Below are positions 52,401 through 63,381 of a stretch of 64,000 bases of DNA, one piece after another. A model generated the notes under the pieces. The model was not told the origin of the DNA and ran no database searches. It saw only the letters and a program-made list of their open reading frames with translations. The number at the start of each line of letters is the position of its first letter. Positions within the stretch are counted from its first letter, which is position 1. A program made the translations under genes and the position numbers. This DNA is from Antitrichia curtipendula (taxonomy: Eukaryota; Streptophyta; Bryopsida; Hypnales; Leucodontaceae), in contig OX579634.1 of NCBI GenBank assembly GCA_951230915.1, positions 19,742,725 through 19,806,724 on the forward strand, read 5' to 3'.

Positions 52401-54186
52401 CAATTTCCATCTGCAAATAGACAAAATAATGAACAACATCTCATTTAGGATTGTTATTTGTTCATTTGCTCCAACTCAAATCTATAGCGGACAATTTTCA
52501 AAGACGCGTTGCATAAGTTGGGCTTAGCCAATATATGTAATAATATTTGCGGGATTTCCAATTTTCAGGGGAAGGGGGGGCTATTGTATATGTATGAATT
52601 AATTTTTTGATATATGATATTTTTATATGAATTGTTTGTAAGGATTGTATTCAACAATAGTTAGAGTGTATATGTTGTATTAATCAACCCTAATACTGCT
52701 TCACATTTCAGTTTTAATTAACAAAGGGTGTAGAAAAATGGATGAAAAGTAAAAGTAGGAAAATAAGGATATATCTATTTTAAGATAATAGCTAAATAAA
52801 TACCCTAATAAAAAAATTGACACACGTATATATAGATTATAGGATATAGTGAAGTACCTGGGTAGAAAGGAGATCTTGGATACCAAAAATTGACATACTT
52901 GAACTTGGTGCCCTAAAACCTCCCTTGTTTTATTGAAACACTTAAGATCATTCATTAAAAATGGTTTATTTAGGTTTTCAAGAATTACAAGTTTTGAAAG
53001 ATTAGAGTTTTTTGTCATTGTAAAGGATAGGAACTTGTGAGGGGGTAGTTTTTTTTGGCAAAAGACATCAATCATGTTGCTATAGTAATAGCACCTAATT
53101 GTAACGCCTTCAAGTTTTTGTCTACAATAAATAGTACTTCCTTTATTTATGAGAGTCTAAGGTCAATTTTATAAACACCTATTTTAATACTTTGAAAATT
53201 CATAGTTTTATCATTTAATGGTCAACAAATGAATAAAAAGAATTAAAAATATTCATTGACTTTTTCAACAAGATCACCTATAGCTTTCAAATGCATTTTT
53301 TGAAAATAGTCCAAATGTATACTAACATGTAGGGATAGGTGAAATTTTTGTACTATAGTAACATTTTCTGAAATGCAATCGGCAATGGAATGTTCAATTT
53401 TCTAGTAAAATGACTGCATGTTTAATTTTTTGTATATAAGAGAAGGCTACCATGACAAATGATTGGTGAAACAAAAGTGTTATTGTTTTATTTTTTAGGT
53501 TCACATTTTGTCAATGTTAAAAGTTTTATGTATCCAAAAAGTTGCAACTTTTCTAATATTTTCCCAGTTTCACTTGTGAAAAAAATTGGAAGTGGGATCT
53601 AAACCAAGTCACTTTATACTTTTTGGACCTTCTTGGAATTAGTTATGAGTGTTGAAGTTGGAAACACGTGTGGCACTAAAGTGTTCATCCCTTGGTATGT
53701 TCATTGTTGGTGCATCGACAAATACAATTGGTTCATTGAAGAAAGTCAAAAATGTATCTCTATGTTAAAGAATGTTCTTAGAGATTGAACTATTTAGGAT
53801 CTCCTACTTACTCAAAGATTTAGGGCATCAAAGTGGATGAAGGCAATGCAACAAGGCGGGGAAGGAGAGAGAGTGTTGACAATTCAAAGGTAAGGAATCC
53901 AAAAGAGTGGCTAAGCTCCACAAATAGTCCAAATTAAGCCACCACAACTCCAGCTCCACAATCCATGTTGAAAACCAGCTATTCATTGACCTCATAGATG
54001 GAGATGAACTTGCTCCCCCACCTACTAAGTCTTTCCTACCTTGTCTCCCTAACATCACTTCAGATGCAGAATGTGACAAAAATGACGTAATTTGAATTCC
54101 TTCAATTTCAACGGGTATGTACTAACATGATTTTCCAAGTAAAAAATTTGCGAAATTTAGCAAGATAGGTGACTACTAAGTCCAAC
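49411..54186. other. AT-rich intergenic DNA
   Basis: No gene recognised. 51525-51780 is GC-richer with an inverted pair (ttctggagggctg near 51527; cagccctcca near 51770) and an internal gacgtggc...ccatgtcac near 51684-51711, possibly a diverged MITE. 53560-53720 resembles, with much divergence, part of the element at 54187-54516 (ttggaattagttatgag). Confidence 0.45.
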
Positions 54187-54516
54187 TAAAGTAACAAGTC
54201 CAAAAAATTTCCATCTAAGAGCTGAAACTGAATTTTGGGAAGGCAAAACTTCTTGAAATATTTTTCAGTAAATTTTCCTTGAAAGAAAAGTGGATTTGGC
54301 ATCTAACCTAAGTCGTTTCATATTTTTTGCAGCTTTTTGAAATTAGTTATGAAATTTTGAAGTTGAAATGACATAGGGTTCCAAAATCGTCCACCCTTGA
54401 AATGTACATTGTTTGTACATCAGTGAGGGCTATGAAAAAACAACATGTACTTATTGTGTACATTTTATAGGTGGGCGGTTCTTAATGCCTGAATTATTCT
54501 CGAGCCTGTTACCTTA
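54187..54516 (-). mobile_element. TAAGGT-family element, 330 bp (copy 1)
   Basis: Ends TAAAGTAACAAGTCC and GAGCCTGTTACCTTA. It is homologous over its full length, in inverted orientation, to 55160-55489; both copies are 330 bp. Shared features include cagtaaattttccttgaaag, tagttatgaaattttgaagt and the gcggttcttaatgcc block near the end. Confidence 0.75.
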
Positions 54517-54577
54517 GAAATTAGAAAATTGAATGCTAGAAACAATGTTCAATTTCTTATATGGATGCATTTAGGTG

Positions 54578-55159
54578 TAAGATAGGTGGCTCAAAAAGCG
54601 ACACTTTAAGGAATGTTGGACCTTTTTGATAGTTTTCAGATGCCCCAAAATATTTCCCCTTATTTTTCACTTGAAGAAAAACTGATGCAGAATCTAACAC
54701 AAGTGGTTTCATATTTTTCGGAGCATTTATGAATTGCTTATAAAATTTCAAAGAACTCTGCCATAGGCACCTATTTGTGATCCGAGGTCTTGCAAAACTC
54801 ACTCATCTGCAGTCTGAAAAAGATATGGCTTGACCAAAACTGAACACTGCGACATTCAAAAACTAATACACAAGGTTCCTAAATGCGACCCTTACCAAAC
54901 TTAAACAGATCCTACATTCTTTTAACATTTGTAAGAAGGCAATTGGGCAATCAATTCCCATTTCAAAAAATTAAATGGACATACTCTGGCTTTGAAATGG
55001 ACTTTCCTTGACTCTTATTCCATCCATTGGCAACCCTTAATTATGCAATACTATGCACTAATAGAGGTAGGCAGTCCATTTTAGAACCATTTGGTTTCCA
55101 TTTCAAAGCTCCCTACATGACGATCTGAAAAAGAGGGTCACATTTCAAGCCACTTACTA
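54578..55159. mobile_element. Related inverted-repeat element between copies 1 and 2, about 580 bp
   Basis: Starts TAAGATAGGTGGCTCAAAAA and ends in a complement-like AAGCCACTTACTATA. The first 180 bases are weakly similar to copies 1 and 2 (acttgaagaaaaactgatg; tttcatatttttcggagc). It lies directly against copy 2. Confidence 0.5.
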
Positions 55160-55489
55160 TAAGGTAGAAGGCTCGAGAATAGTTCGGGCATTAGGAACCG
55201 CCCACCTGTAAAATGTATACAATTTGTACATGCTGTTTTTTCATAGCCTTCACTGATGTACAAACAGAGTACATTTCAGGGGTGGACAATTCTAGAGCCC
55301 TATGCCAGTTCAACTTCAAAATTTCATAACTAAATTAAAAAAGCTCCAAAAAATATGAAACAACTTAAGTTAGATGCCAAATCCACTTCTCTTTCAAGGA
55401 AAATTTACTGAAAATTTTTTCAAGATGTTTTGCATTCCCAAAATTCAGTTTCAGCTCTTAGGTGGGCGATTTCTGGACCTGTTACCTTA
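55160..55489 (+). mobile_element. TAAGGT-family element, 330 bp (copy 2)
   Basis: Starts TAAGGTAGAAGGCTCGAGAA and ends GGACCTGTTACCTTA. Inverted relative to copy 1, so the two could pair as a stem of about 330 bp around 643 bp. The final GTTACCTTA is repeated once more directly after the element. Confidence 0.75.
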
Positions 55490-55683
55490 GTTACCTTAGA
55501 AGGGAACCTGCACGCAAGCACTGCAATCAATGCTCATGTGGAGTGTTCCAACTTGATCATGGGCTTCTCAGTTATAATGCTCCCTTTACTGTACATTTTG
55601 TTTTTTGGAGTGCAATGTGGGGCACATTGAACCCGTCGCAGTACGTCAAGTTTGTTCGTTGAAAATTCACGCCTAATGTAAGT

Positions 55684-56830
55684 TAAGGTAGAAGGTCCAG
55701 AAAGCGCCCATCTAAGGGAAATCAGGCCTTTCTGGAGATCTTGGAGGACTTCAATTTTTTTGCCCTTTTTTTCAGTGGAAGAGAATTTGAAGATGGCGCT
55801 CTGCTGATTTTTTCAGAATTTTTGGAGTCAGAATGAAATTACAGCAAATTTTTAAAGGCTAATGTTAGTAGGGCTCTATTCTAGTTCCTAGATACTACAA
55901 TAATGAACAAGACAACATGCTGGAAAAGATCAAGTGGTTGTAAAAACCAATTAATAGGATGGGTAAAACCGTTCATGCAAAGCTTTTAAAGCATCCAACA
56001 CAAGTCAGAAATTTAGAAATTCTCTAGTGATTTAATAATCATACAAACTACATCCTCTGATTTGAAGTGCTGTAACTTCTGCATCTGATGTTCAAATTCA
56101 ATAAAATTTGTTGGAGAATTTGCGCTCTTTCTTCTAGTTTGTGTGGTAAAATTTTCAGTTGAATCCAAGATTTATTGATTTTTTGGAAGCCAATCTAAGT
56201 TCGCAGTTTCCATTTGACTCCTTCAAATTGCATTTCATGACTGCAACTTCGGGGACTTGTATCTCCTTCATCCAAAGTTTTTTTTAAATAAAATTTGTTG
56301 TATTATGTTTGCCTTGAATTGTTGTTTTTGTGGAAAAAATTTCATGTCAATTGAAGTTGTCTTGAATGTTTGGGAGCAATTCAAACTTTAAAATCCCGAC
56401 ATTTTTTATTTACAGTGAACTTTGGCAGCTTGTTACTTCTTCATACAATGTCCATTTCCAATAAAAGTTTTTGGAGAAGTTGCGCATACTAGTCTAGTTT
56501 GTGTGGTTAAAATTTCAGAGCAATCCAAGAAGTTATGAGTGACTGAGAGGCATTTTAGTAAAAGAGAGTTCAGCTACAGATGGGTTTTTTGCAATTTCTA
56601 GACATTTCAAAGCCATTTTGCAGACCTTACCAGATTTAGGTTCTTACTGTGAGTAAAATCAATCATGATAGTGAACCATCTCACTTGTTTCATAGCCTAA
56701 AATCATTCACATTGGATGGCAGTTCCTCATCGCAAAAAGTTAACTCCATTTCAACACCCATGTGCACTGTTTTAGAGCCTTTTGTAGGGGTGGTTCTTAA
56801 AGCCTGAGCCATTTTACAGCCTCCTCCTAT
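55684..56830. mobile_element. Longer relative of the 330-bp elements, about 1.15 kb
   Basis: Starts TAAGGTAGAAGGTCCAGAAA, like the outer end of copies 1 and 2. Near its right end is ggtggttcttaaagcctgag, matching gcggttcttaatgcctga of copy 1. The right limit is not exact. The interior has two diverged direct copies about 360 bases apart (tctagtttgtgtgg near 56135 and 56494). No ORF. Confidence 0.45.
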
Positions 56831-57290
56831 ACATAGGAAACTGTGTTGTGCCTTGTGTTATATGTGGTTTGCTGAGGAGGATAAAAGCTACACTAAATAG
56901 TGAATATAATTATGTTGCCTCTCACTTATGATTTCTTGACATTTGACACTGTATAAATATTTACTATTACTGTACAAGAATACACTACTTTTGAACTACA
57001 CTGGAAGTACCCAAAACCGTAAAAAAACCCCACCAATTCAGCATAGTTCGAGGTACCTTTTCCTTTAAAATAATATTTTGTAATATTAGCAATTGAAAAT
57101 CATGAATTAAAAAATAAAAAATAAAAAAATTGGATATGACATGTAATTTATGTGAATTTTCAAAGTGGAAGCTTCCTAGACCACTAAAATCGTCATATAG
57201 ATGGATCTAAAACCAAAATCTCAAAATAATTGCATTCCATCGATTACAGTTAAGCATGAAAACGGTTTAAGGATGCCTTTCAAGAACACT

Positions 57291-57878
57291 TTAACCACTA
57301 AAATCCCAAGTGTGTTTTCTGCCAAAAACCACTCAAAACTACCACTTGTGTTGAATTCACTTAAGGAAACCATTTTTTTTGTTTTTGGGGGAATTCAACC
57401 ATAGGATCTTGACTTAACTTGTCTGAGATCATTTAGTAAAAATTTCATCAAATTTCACCGTACGGATTGGAAGATATTAGCATTCAAAGTTGAACAAAAA
57501 GTTTTTTTTCAAGAAGATGCTTAAATTGCCCAAAAAACTAAGATTGTCCATAACTTTCTCATCCCTAGTCCAAATAGAATGAATAAAAGCTCCACGTATA
57601 GGTAAAAACATAATCTTTTAGGAAAAAAAATTCAAAAATAATAATTTTGATTTTTTGTAATTTTTTTTGGGCTGCCCGTCAATCTCCATTTCTTGCTCAT
57701 TGTGCCATAACTTTTTCCTCCGGCATCCGATTGAAACAAAAATTATATACCCACAAAGCTCTTGCAAAGCTACACAACCTCAAAAAATCTCAAAATAATT
57801 CACCTCAAATTGAGACAATAGAATCCTACCTAGACCCAAATTGTCCCTCGCAGGGACAAGCGGGATTTTAGGGGTTAA
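57291..57878. mobile_element. TTAACC-ended inverted-repeat element, 588 bp
   Basis: Starts TTAACCACTAAAATCCC and ends GGGATTTTAGGGGTTAA (inverted repeats of about 17 bases with one mismatch). The interior holds the dispersed phrases aaactaccacttgtgttg, attggaagatattagcattc and ataactttctcatcc. Member of the family at 18053 and 27292. Confidence 0.6.
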
Positions 57879-60815
57879 TGCAAGTCTAGGGATGTTTTAA
57901 TGGAATCTAGGGTATATGAATGGATATAGGGATAGGAATGGGTGTTTTTATCTTAGATATTGTTGTAGTTGGTCCTCATAAACGTCCATGTGTATAAATG
58001 AAAATATATGTAGACTTTGATGACTTTTAAAGTAACTTTAATGAAATAGAGCAACCTAATTCATCTATTTAGTGTAAATAATCCTTAAGTAACCTTGAAA
58101 TGACCACATGGCCTAGTGAGGACCATCACGAAATCCTCGGATTAAATATGATGGCAATCCAAAAGCAGATCCCATCCAAAATTTCAAAGACCCCACCTAA
58201 ATATTCAACATTGTGATATTCAAAAATATTTAGGATTGTTAAGCAAGTCTAAGGAGCTTGATTGATTGTTTTATTTCCTTCAATTTCTTTTAATCTTTTT
58301 AATGGTCACCGTTCTTTTATATATATAAGACTGCTCTTAGATGTGCCAACATTAGCACTAGATTCACCTTCGATTATATATAATAATATGAAATTCAAAC
58401 ATTGATATATGTATGTCTCTATATATGAACAAACTTTGGTATTGTTATACTTTACTTGTCAAGGGATTTGAATGGAAACTACTAATTATAATTAAATTTA
58501 GGATTCAAACTTTGAAATAAATTATAGTAGTCTTCTTCAATAACATTTTTTTTTAATCCAAAGGTGGCAACATCCTTTGTAAGGTGACGTTCTTGCTTTA
58601 ATTTTGAATTTTTTTTCCAAATTTACACTGATTATTAATGTGGATTCATTGTCATTGTTACATTATAAGAGGATTTTTTCTAGTGACTTCCACTTTATAA
58701 TTTTTTAAATATTTGTGCACAATATTTCTACCTCTTAATATTTGGCATTTTAAAAATCCAAACAATCAAAATGAGGGGAAGCCATTACACTTATGACAAA
58801 AAATATAGATATGACATCGAACACAAATCATAGTATTTATAAGTATTTGTTCTTTGCATTGTCTTTTTTGTGGACGCTTTGATATAGAAGAGTTAAGTGA
58901 CCTTGTGATGTTAAGAAAAGTGATTCTTGCAAAATGCTTCTTCAATTTATGATAACCAGAGGTAAGTCTAGTTTTAAAAAGTGATGCCATGCAAGAAGTC
59001 CAAATGCTCCATTGTGGTGAGTAAATGAGCTCATAGGCATTTTTGGGGTGTACAAGCAACAACTAGGATTGGAGTGAATCAGTGGTAGAAATAGGGTCTT
59101 ATAACTTTTGAATTAAAAGACATCAAAAAACATGGCAATCTAGGACCTCAATGCTATAATTATAGTAGGATAATATTGTGGCCATTTTAGGTGCATGCGT
59201 AAGATGATAATTATGGGTATACTTTTTATTGTTTTGGGGGTGAACTCGTGTCACTCATGGATTATAGAGGCCACACACTTCAAAAATTTAGAACAAATTC
59301 TTACTTTGCTGAATTGGTACTTATTTCTCTCACATCTTTGTATGTGTGAAAAAACCCACTACCTAAAGTGGGCACAATCACAAATTACATCACAAATTGG
59401 TTTAGATAGTTATTTAATATCCAATCCCCTACTTGAAGATGTTTTATGTTAGTGGATTTTGTAAGTCCGTACATGCCTCACAAGGATAAATATTATTAAA
59501 TAGTGTAAAAATTTATGGAAACATTAATAAATTTTGATTGCAAGATATTTGCAATTAAAGTGAGAAATATATTTTTTTCTTGCACCTTGCAAGACTAAAT
59601 TATAAGGCTTTAAATCTTTTTAACTTCAATTTTTTTCAATACAAATTTTGAATTTAAAAAAAATTGTATTAAAAAAATTGTTAAGTAAAAGCCCAAACAA
59701 AATAGAAGAAAAAACTAAATTGTTAACAATTTCAAGATAAAACTAAAGCACCTTATTCCTACAATGAAAGTGTTATAGAAGATAAATTAAACCTTATGGA
59801 GCTTCTTTTTTTCAAAAATTGTTAAAATTGAATTAGAAAAAGAATCCAATAGATTTTTTTTTATAAATATTTTGATTGCCTACCAAACAAGATTCTCCAT
59901 TACTTTCTCATTACTAATCCAATTAGAATGAATTAAAACTTCTTATATCAATAAAGCTATTTTCTTTATAAAATAATTTTTTTATTTTATTTAAAAAATT
60001 TAAAAATTTAAATTTTCCAAGGCTTAGCATTTTAAACTTAGTGTGGCATCATTTGTTTCCTTGGCATTGATTAGAATAAAGAATGTATTCCTCGAAAGTT
60101 AATTTGTTTTTCTATCTTTAAATTTTATTTTGTTGAACTTTCATTTGTCTCTTGAGGATACACTTGGATCTTTAGAGATTAAGAGACTTTTGGTCCTTCC
60201 ATGATTAAAAGATTTTTTTTTAGTTTTTCAAAAGTAAACACAATAAACCATATAATATGAAAATCTATAAAACTCATTTTAAGAGGATATCAATTATTGG
60301 ATTGAAAGGTGCACAACTATTGGTTGCCACATAGTCATTTAGATCATGAGTTGTTAATGTGAGAACAATTATATAGACAAAAAATTTATTAAGTACAAGA
60401 TTTTGAGGATAAAGGAGCAAAGTGGAAAATATAACCATACTAAATTAGAAAATAAGTGATAGATAGTAGGATTGAGTGCAAAAAATTAGGACAATTCATT
60501 GTTGTTATTGCAAGAATTTTGAGTTTTCTGACAATGCATACACCGTTGTTGACAACAACATATGAAAATATGCAAATATAGGTAAAAAATATTATGAATC
60601 TCATAAATGACTTACTTTCAAGACCTTTGGATTTGATAGGCATTGTGCTTCTTTCATGTCAAATCAACAGTTACATAGGGATAGTTAAAACCGATGTTTA
60701 CAACAAAAGATGGAAAAAAGACTAGGAAAAAACATTTAGATAACCATAATTTCTGAAAGTATTGAAAACATTGTTATTCCCTAAAGGCCAAATGATGTTT
60801 CAAAAGGAAAAAGTC
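57879..60815. other. AT-rich intergenic DNA
   Basis: No gene recognised. Near 59535 and 59896 phrases of the dispersed repeat recur (gattgcaagatatttgcaat; tactttctcattactaatcc), but without the element ends. Confidence 0.5.
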
Positions 60816-60823
60816 TCAAATTG

Positions 60824-61956
60824 CTCGGGTGGGGTACTTAGTTCTATTACAGTAAACCACGTGCAAACAAGTGGCTTCTAATCAACTATAATTTCAACCT
60901 AAAATTTTGAGCATTGTTTAATGATGACTGTAGGTTTCTATTGCCAAATTTTCCAACTCAAACAAAATATGAAATGGTTTCTAGAAGAGGTTGAAAATGA
61001 ACTAAAATTGCATGTTTTTCAACTCAAATAATTATAGAGAACATATTTAGATGACCATTAAATCAATATTAAACTCAAAATGAGCTTTCAATAGAGAGTT
61101 ATTTTTAGGAATTTTTAGTTCATTTTTTAGACAATTTTTTCTTATATAATATAGGGGTGTGAAAGTTATTGTTCAGTTCTATAGTGTATCTTTTTACTTC
61201 AAAAATTTGTAACTAAGTATTACTAACAAACAAAAATATATATAATTCCAAACCTCGGGGAGGTCACTTAATTCTACTACAAGAAACCACGTGCGAACAA
61301 GTGGTTTCTAATAAACTATAATTTCAACCTAAAATTTTGAGCATTGTTTAATAATGACTATAGGTTTCTATTGCCAAAATTTCAAACTCAAATAAAATAT
61401 GAATTGATTTCTAGAAGAAGTTGAAAATGAACTAAAATGACATGTTTTTCAACTAAAAAAATTATAGAGAACACATTTAGATGACCATTGAATCAATATT
61501 CAACTCAAATGAGCTTTCAATAGAGAGTTATTTTTAGGAATTTTTTGTTCATTTTTTAGACAATTTTTTCTTATATAATATAGGGGAGTGAAAGTTATTT
61601 TTCAGTTCTATAGTGTATCTTTTTACTTCAAAAATTTGTAACTAATTATCATTAACAAATAAAAATATCAATAATTAAAAACATAAACTTTCAAAGTAGG
61701 AAAATCTATTCATATTTTTTTAATTTTGTTTTATTTAAAATTCAAAAAGTAAATAGGGGGTCCAAAGTTTTGATCGCACGTGGTTTCTAATGGACACTCT
61801 AAGTGACCTCCCCGAGTTCCAAACATAAACTTTCAAAGTAGGAAAATCTATTCATAATTTTAATTTTTTTAAATTTAAAAGTCAATAAGTAAATATGGGG
61901 TCCAAAGTTTTGTTCGCACGTGGTTTCTAATGGATACACTGAGTGAACTCCCCGTA
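60824..61956. mobile_element. Outer hAT-like MITE, 1133 bp, split by a second copy
   Basis: Starts CTCGGGTGGGGTACTTA and ends GAGTGAACTCCCCGTA, flanked by the perfect 8-bp duplication TCAAATTG (60816-60823 and 61957-61964). Removing the inner element and one copy of its target duplication leaves 562 bp, against 563 bp for the inner copy. An 8-bp duplication is characteristic of the hAT superfamily. No ORF, so it needs a transposase from elsewhere. Each terminal region includes a CACGTG (60858-60863 and 61917-61922). Confidence 0.9.
61254..61816. mobile_element. Inner hAT-like MITE, 563 bp, nested in a copy of itself
   Basis: Inverted repeats CTCGGGGAGGTCACTTA and TAAGTGACCTCCCCGAG are perfect over 17 bases. 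The flanks carry the 8-bp duplication TTCCAAAC (61246-61253 and 61817-61824). The inner copy at the equivalent place reads aattaaaaacataaac where the reconstructed outer copy reads aattccaaacataaac, so the outer copy with one TTCCAAAC is the empty site. Both copies are in the same orientation. CACGTG occurs at 61288-61293 and 61777-61782. Confidence 0.92.
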
Positions 61957-61964
61957 TCAAATTG

Positions 61965-63184
61965 CCAATTTTGGATCTATTGTCCAAAATTATTTAATTT
62001 GAAAATTTGAAAATTTGAACATAAAATAGTGTATTAAACAAATAAGACGATGTGTGGAAAATAATTTAGCCCATTTGACTTCAAGGATTAAAAGATTATA
62101 ACGTTTGAATTGAAAAAGAAGACATTTTTTCACTCCTGTAAACATGGTCAGTTGACTTCGAGCTCTCTTGGAGTAAAATTTTTGTTCTACACAAACATAA
62201 GAATTTTCACCATCAAAAAGAATATAATATTTGGTTCACTCATAAAAAAATTTAGAAAAAATTATGTAGTCTAAATTTTTCTAGATCACCCTGCAAATGC
62301 AAGGGAGTGAAGGGAATTAGCAGTACACTAGCCATTTTTTGATGATTTCTTGTGCAATAAAGATTTTTTATATTTTAAATCCAAATTGTGGAAACGTTAG
62401 AGACAAACATTTGGATACTTGGGAAAATTTCAAGAACTTTGGCTTCACAAATTGCAAGATAGTAGGGCTTGAAGTTAGAAGAAAATGTTTTCTTAAAAAC
62501 CATTATGATATAGCTAACAAAATTTGACTTCTCGTAGAATAAGATTTTCTAATTAATTTTTTTTCTTACAATTTAATGCCATATTTTGTTGGTTTTTATT
62601 TATTCCAAATTTCAAAAGTTGATGAAATTTTTTTACAAAAGATGCTCAAAAGATGCCCAAATTGCCCGGATTGCCAAAAAAGTTCAAAGCAAGTTAACTT
62701 TTGATTTGGGCACCTAACAGGAAAAAGATAGATTTTCACCAAAGGGTATATGTTTACACCTTTTGTCAAAATTTGATGAACATCCAAACAATTAATTTCA
62801 TCAGTAGGAACCTATTTGGACTTGCAATTGTCCTTTGAGGCTTATGCATAGTTTATATGTTGTATTTCTTTACAACAATTTTCTTTCCAAAATGCGCATA
62901 TCCACTTTTATCATCTTCATATTTGTTCCTTTCCAATTGCCAATGCTATTCAAGGCACACAAAGGATGCATCTTTTGCAATTCTTTCAATGTATCATATA
63001 TAGATAGGGAGTCATGCCCATTTATAAATGCACATAATTTTTGTTTGCAATTGTATTTTTTAGGCCTAATTTGTTCCAATTCATTTCCTATCAAATAAAT
63101 TAGTAACTTTTATTTCCTAATTCACTTTCCATTCCTCTCATATTAGAATTATTTATGTTTTTACACTATGAAAACCAGTTTTTG
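61965..63184. other. AT-rich intergenic DNA
   Basis: No gene recognised; a dispersed-repeat phrase occurs near 62425-62470. Confidence 0.5.
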
Positions 63185-63187
63185 ATT

Positions 63188-63378
63188 TACTACAAGTGAA
63201 AGGTGTGTTTTAAGTATAGATCTAGGAATATAGTCCTAATAATAATGACCTTTTTTAGGATATTTTTAGTGAGAATTTACTAGGAATACATGTGTTTCTA
63301 GTAAAAATTTACTAAAAATTTACTAAAATGATCATTATTGTTAGGACTATACTTAAAACACCCCTTTTGCTTGTAGTG
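63188..63378. mobile_element. 191-bp CACTA-like MITE
   Basis: The right end reads, on the minus strand, CACTACAAG, the classic CACTA terminus; the left end is TACTACAAG. Inverted repeats extend about 30 bases through gtgttttaagtatag. A 3-bp duplication ATT flanks it (63185-63187 and 63379-63381), as expected for CACTA elements. The interior is AT-rich and non-coding, with a further inner complementarity (tagtcctaataataatga against tcattattgttaggacta). Confidence 0.8.
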
Positions 63379-63381
63379 ATT

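Noticed and set aside
60824..61956. Simple tandem duplication at 60.8-61.9 kb
   Set aside because: The order left-left-right-right and the two separate 8-bp duplications fit nested insertion of one element into another and not a tandem duplication.
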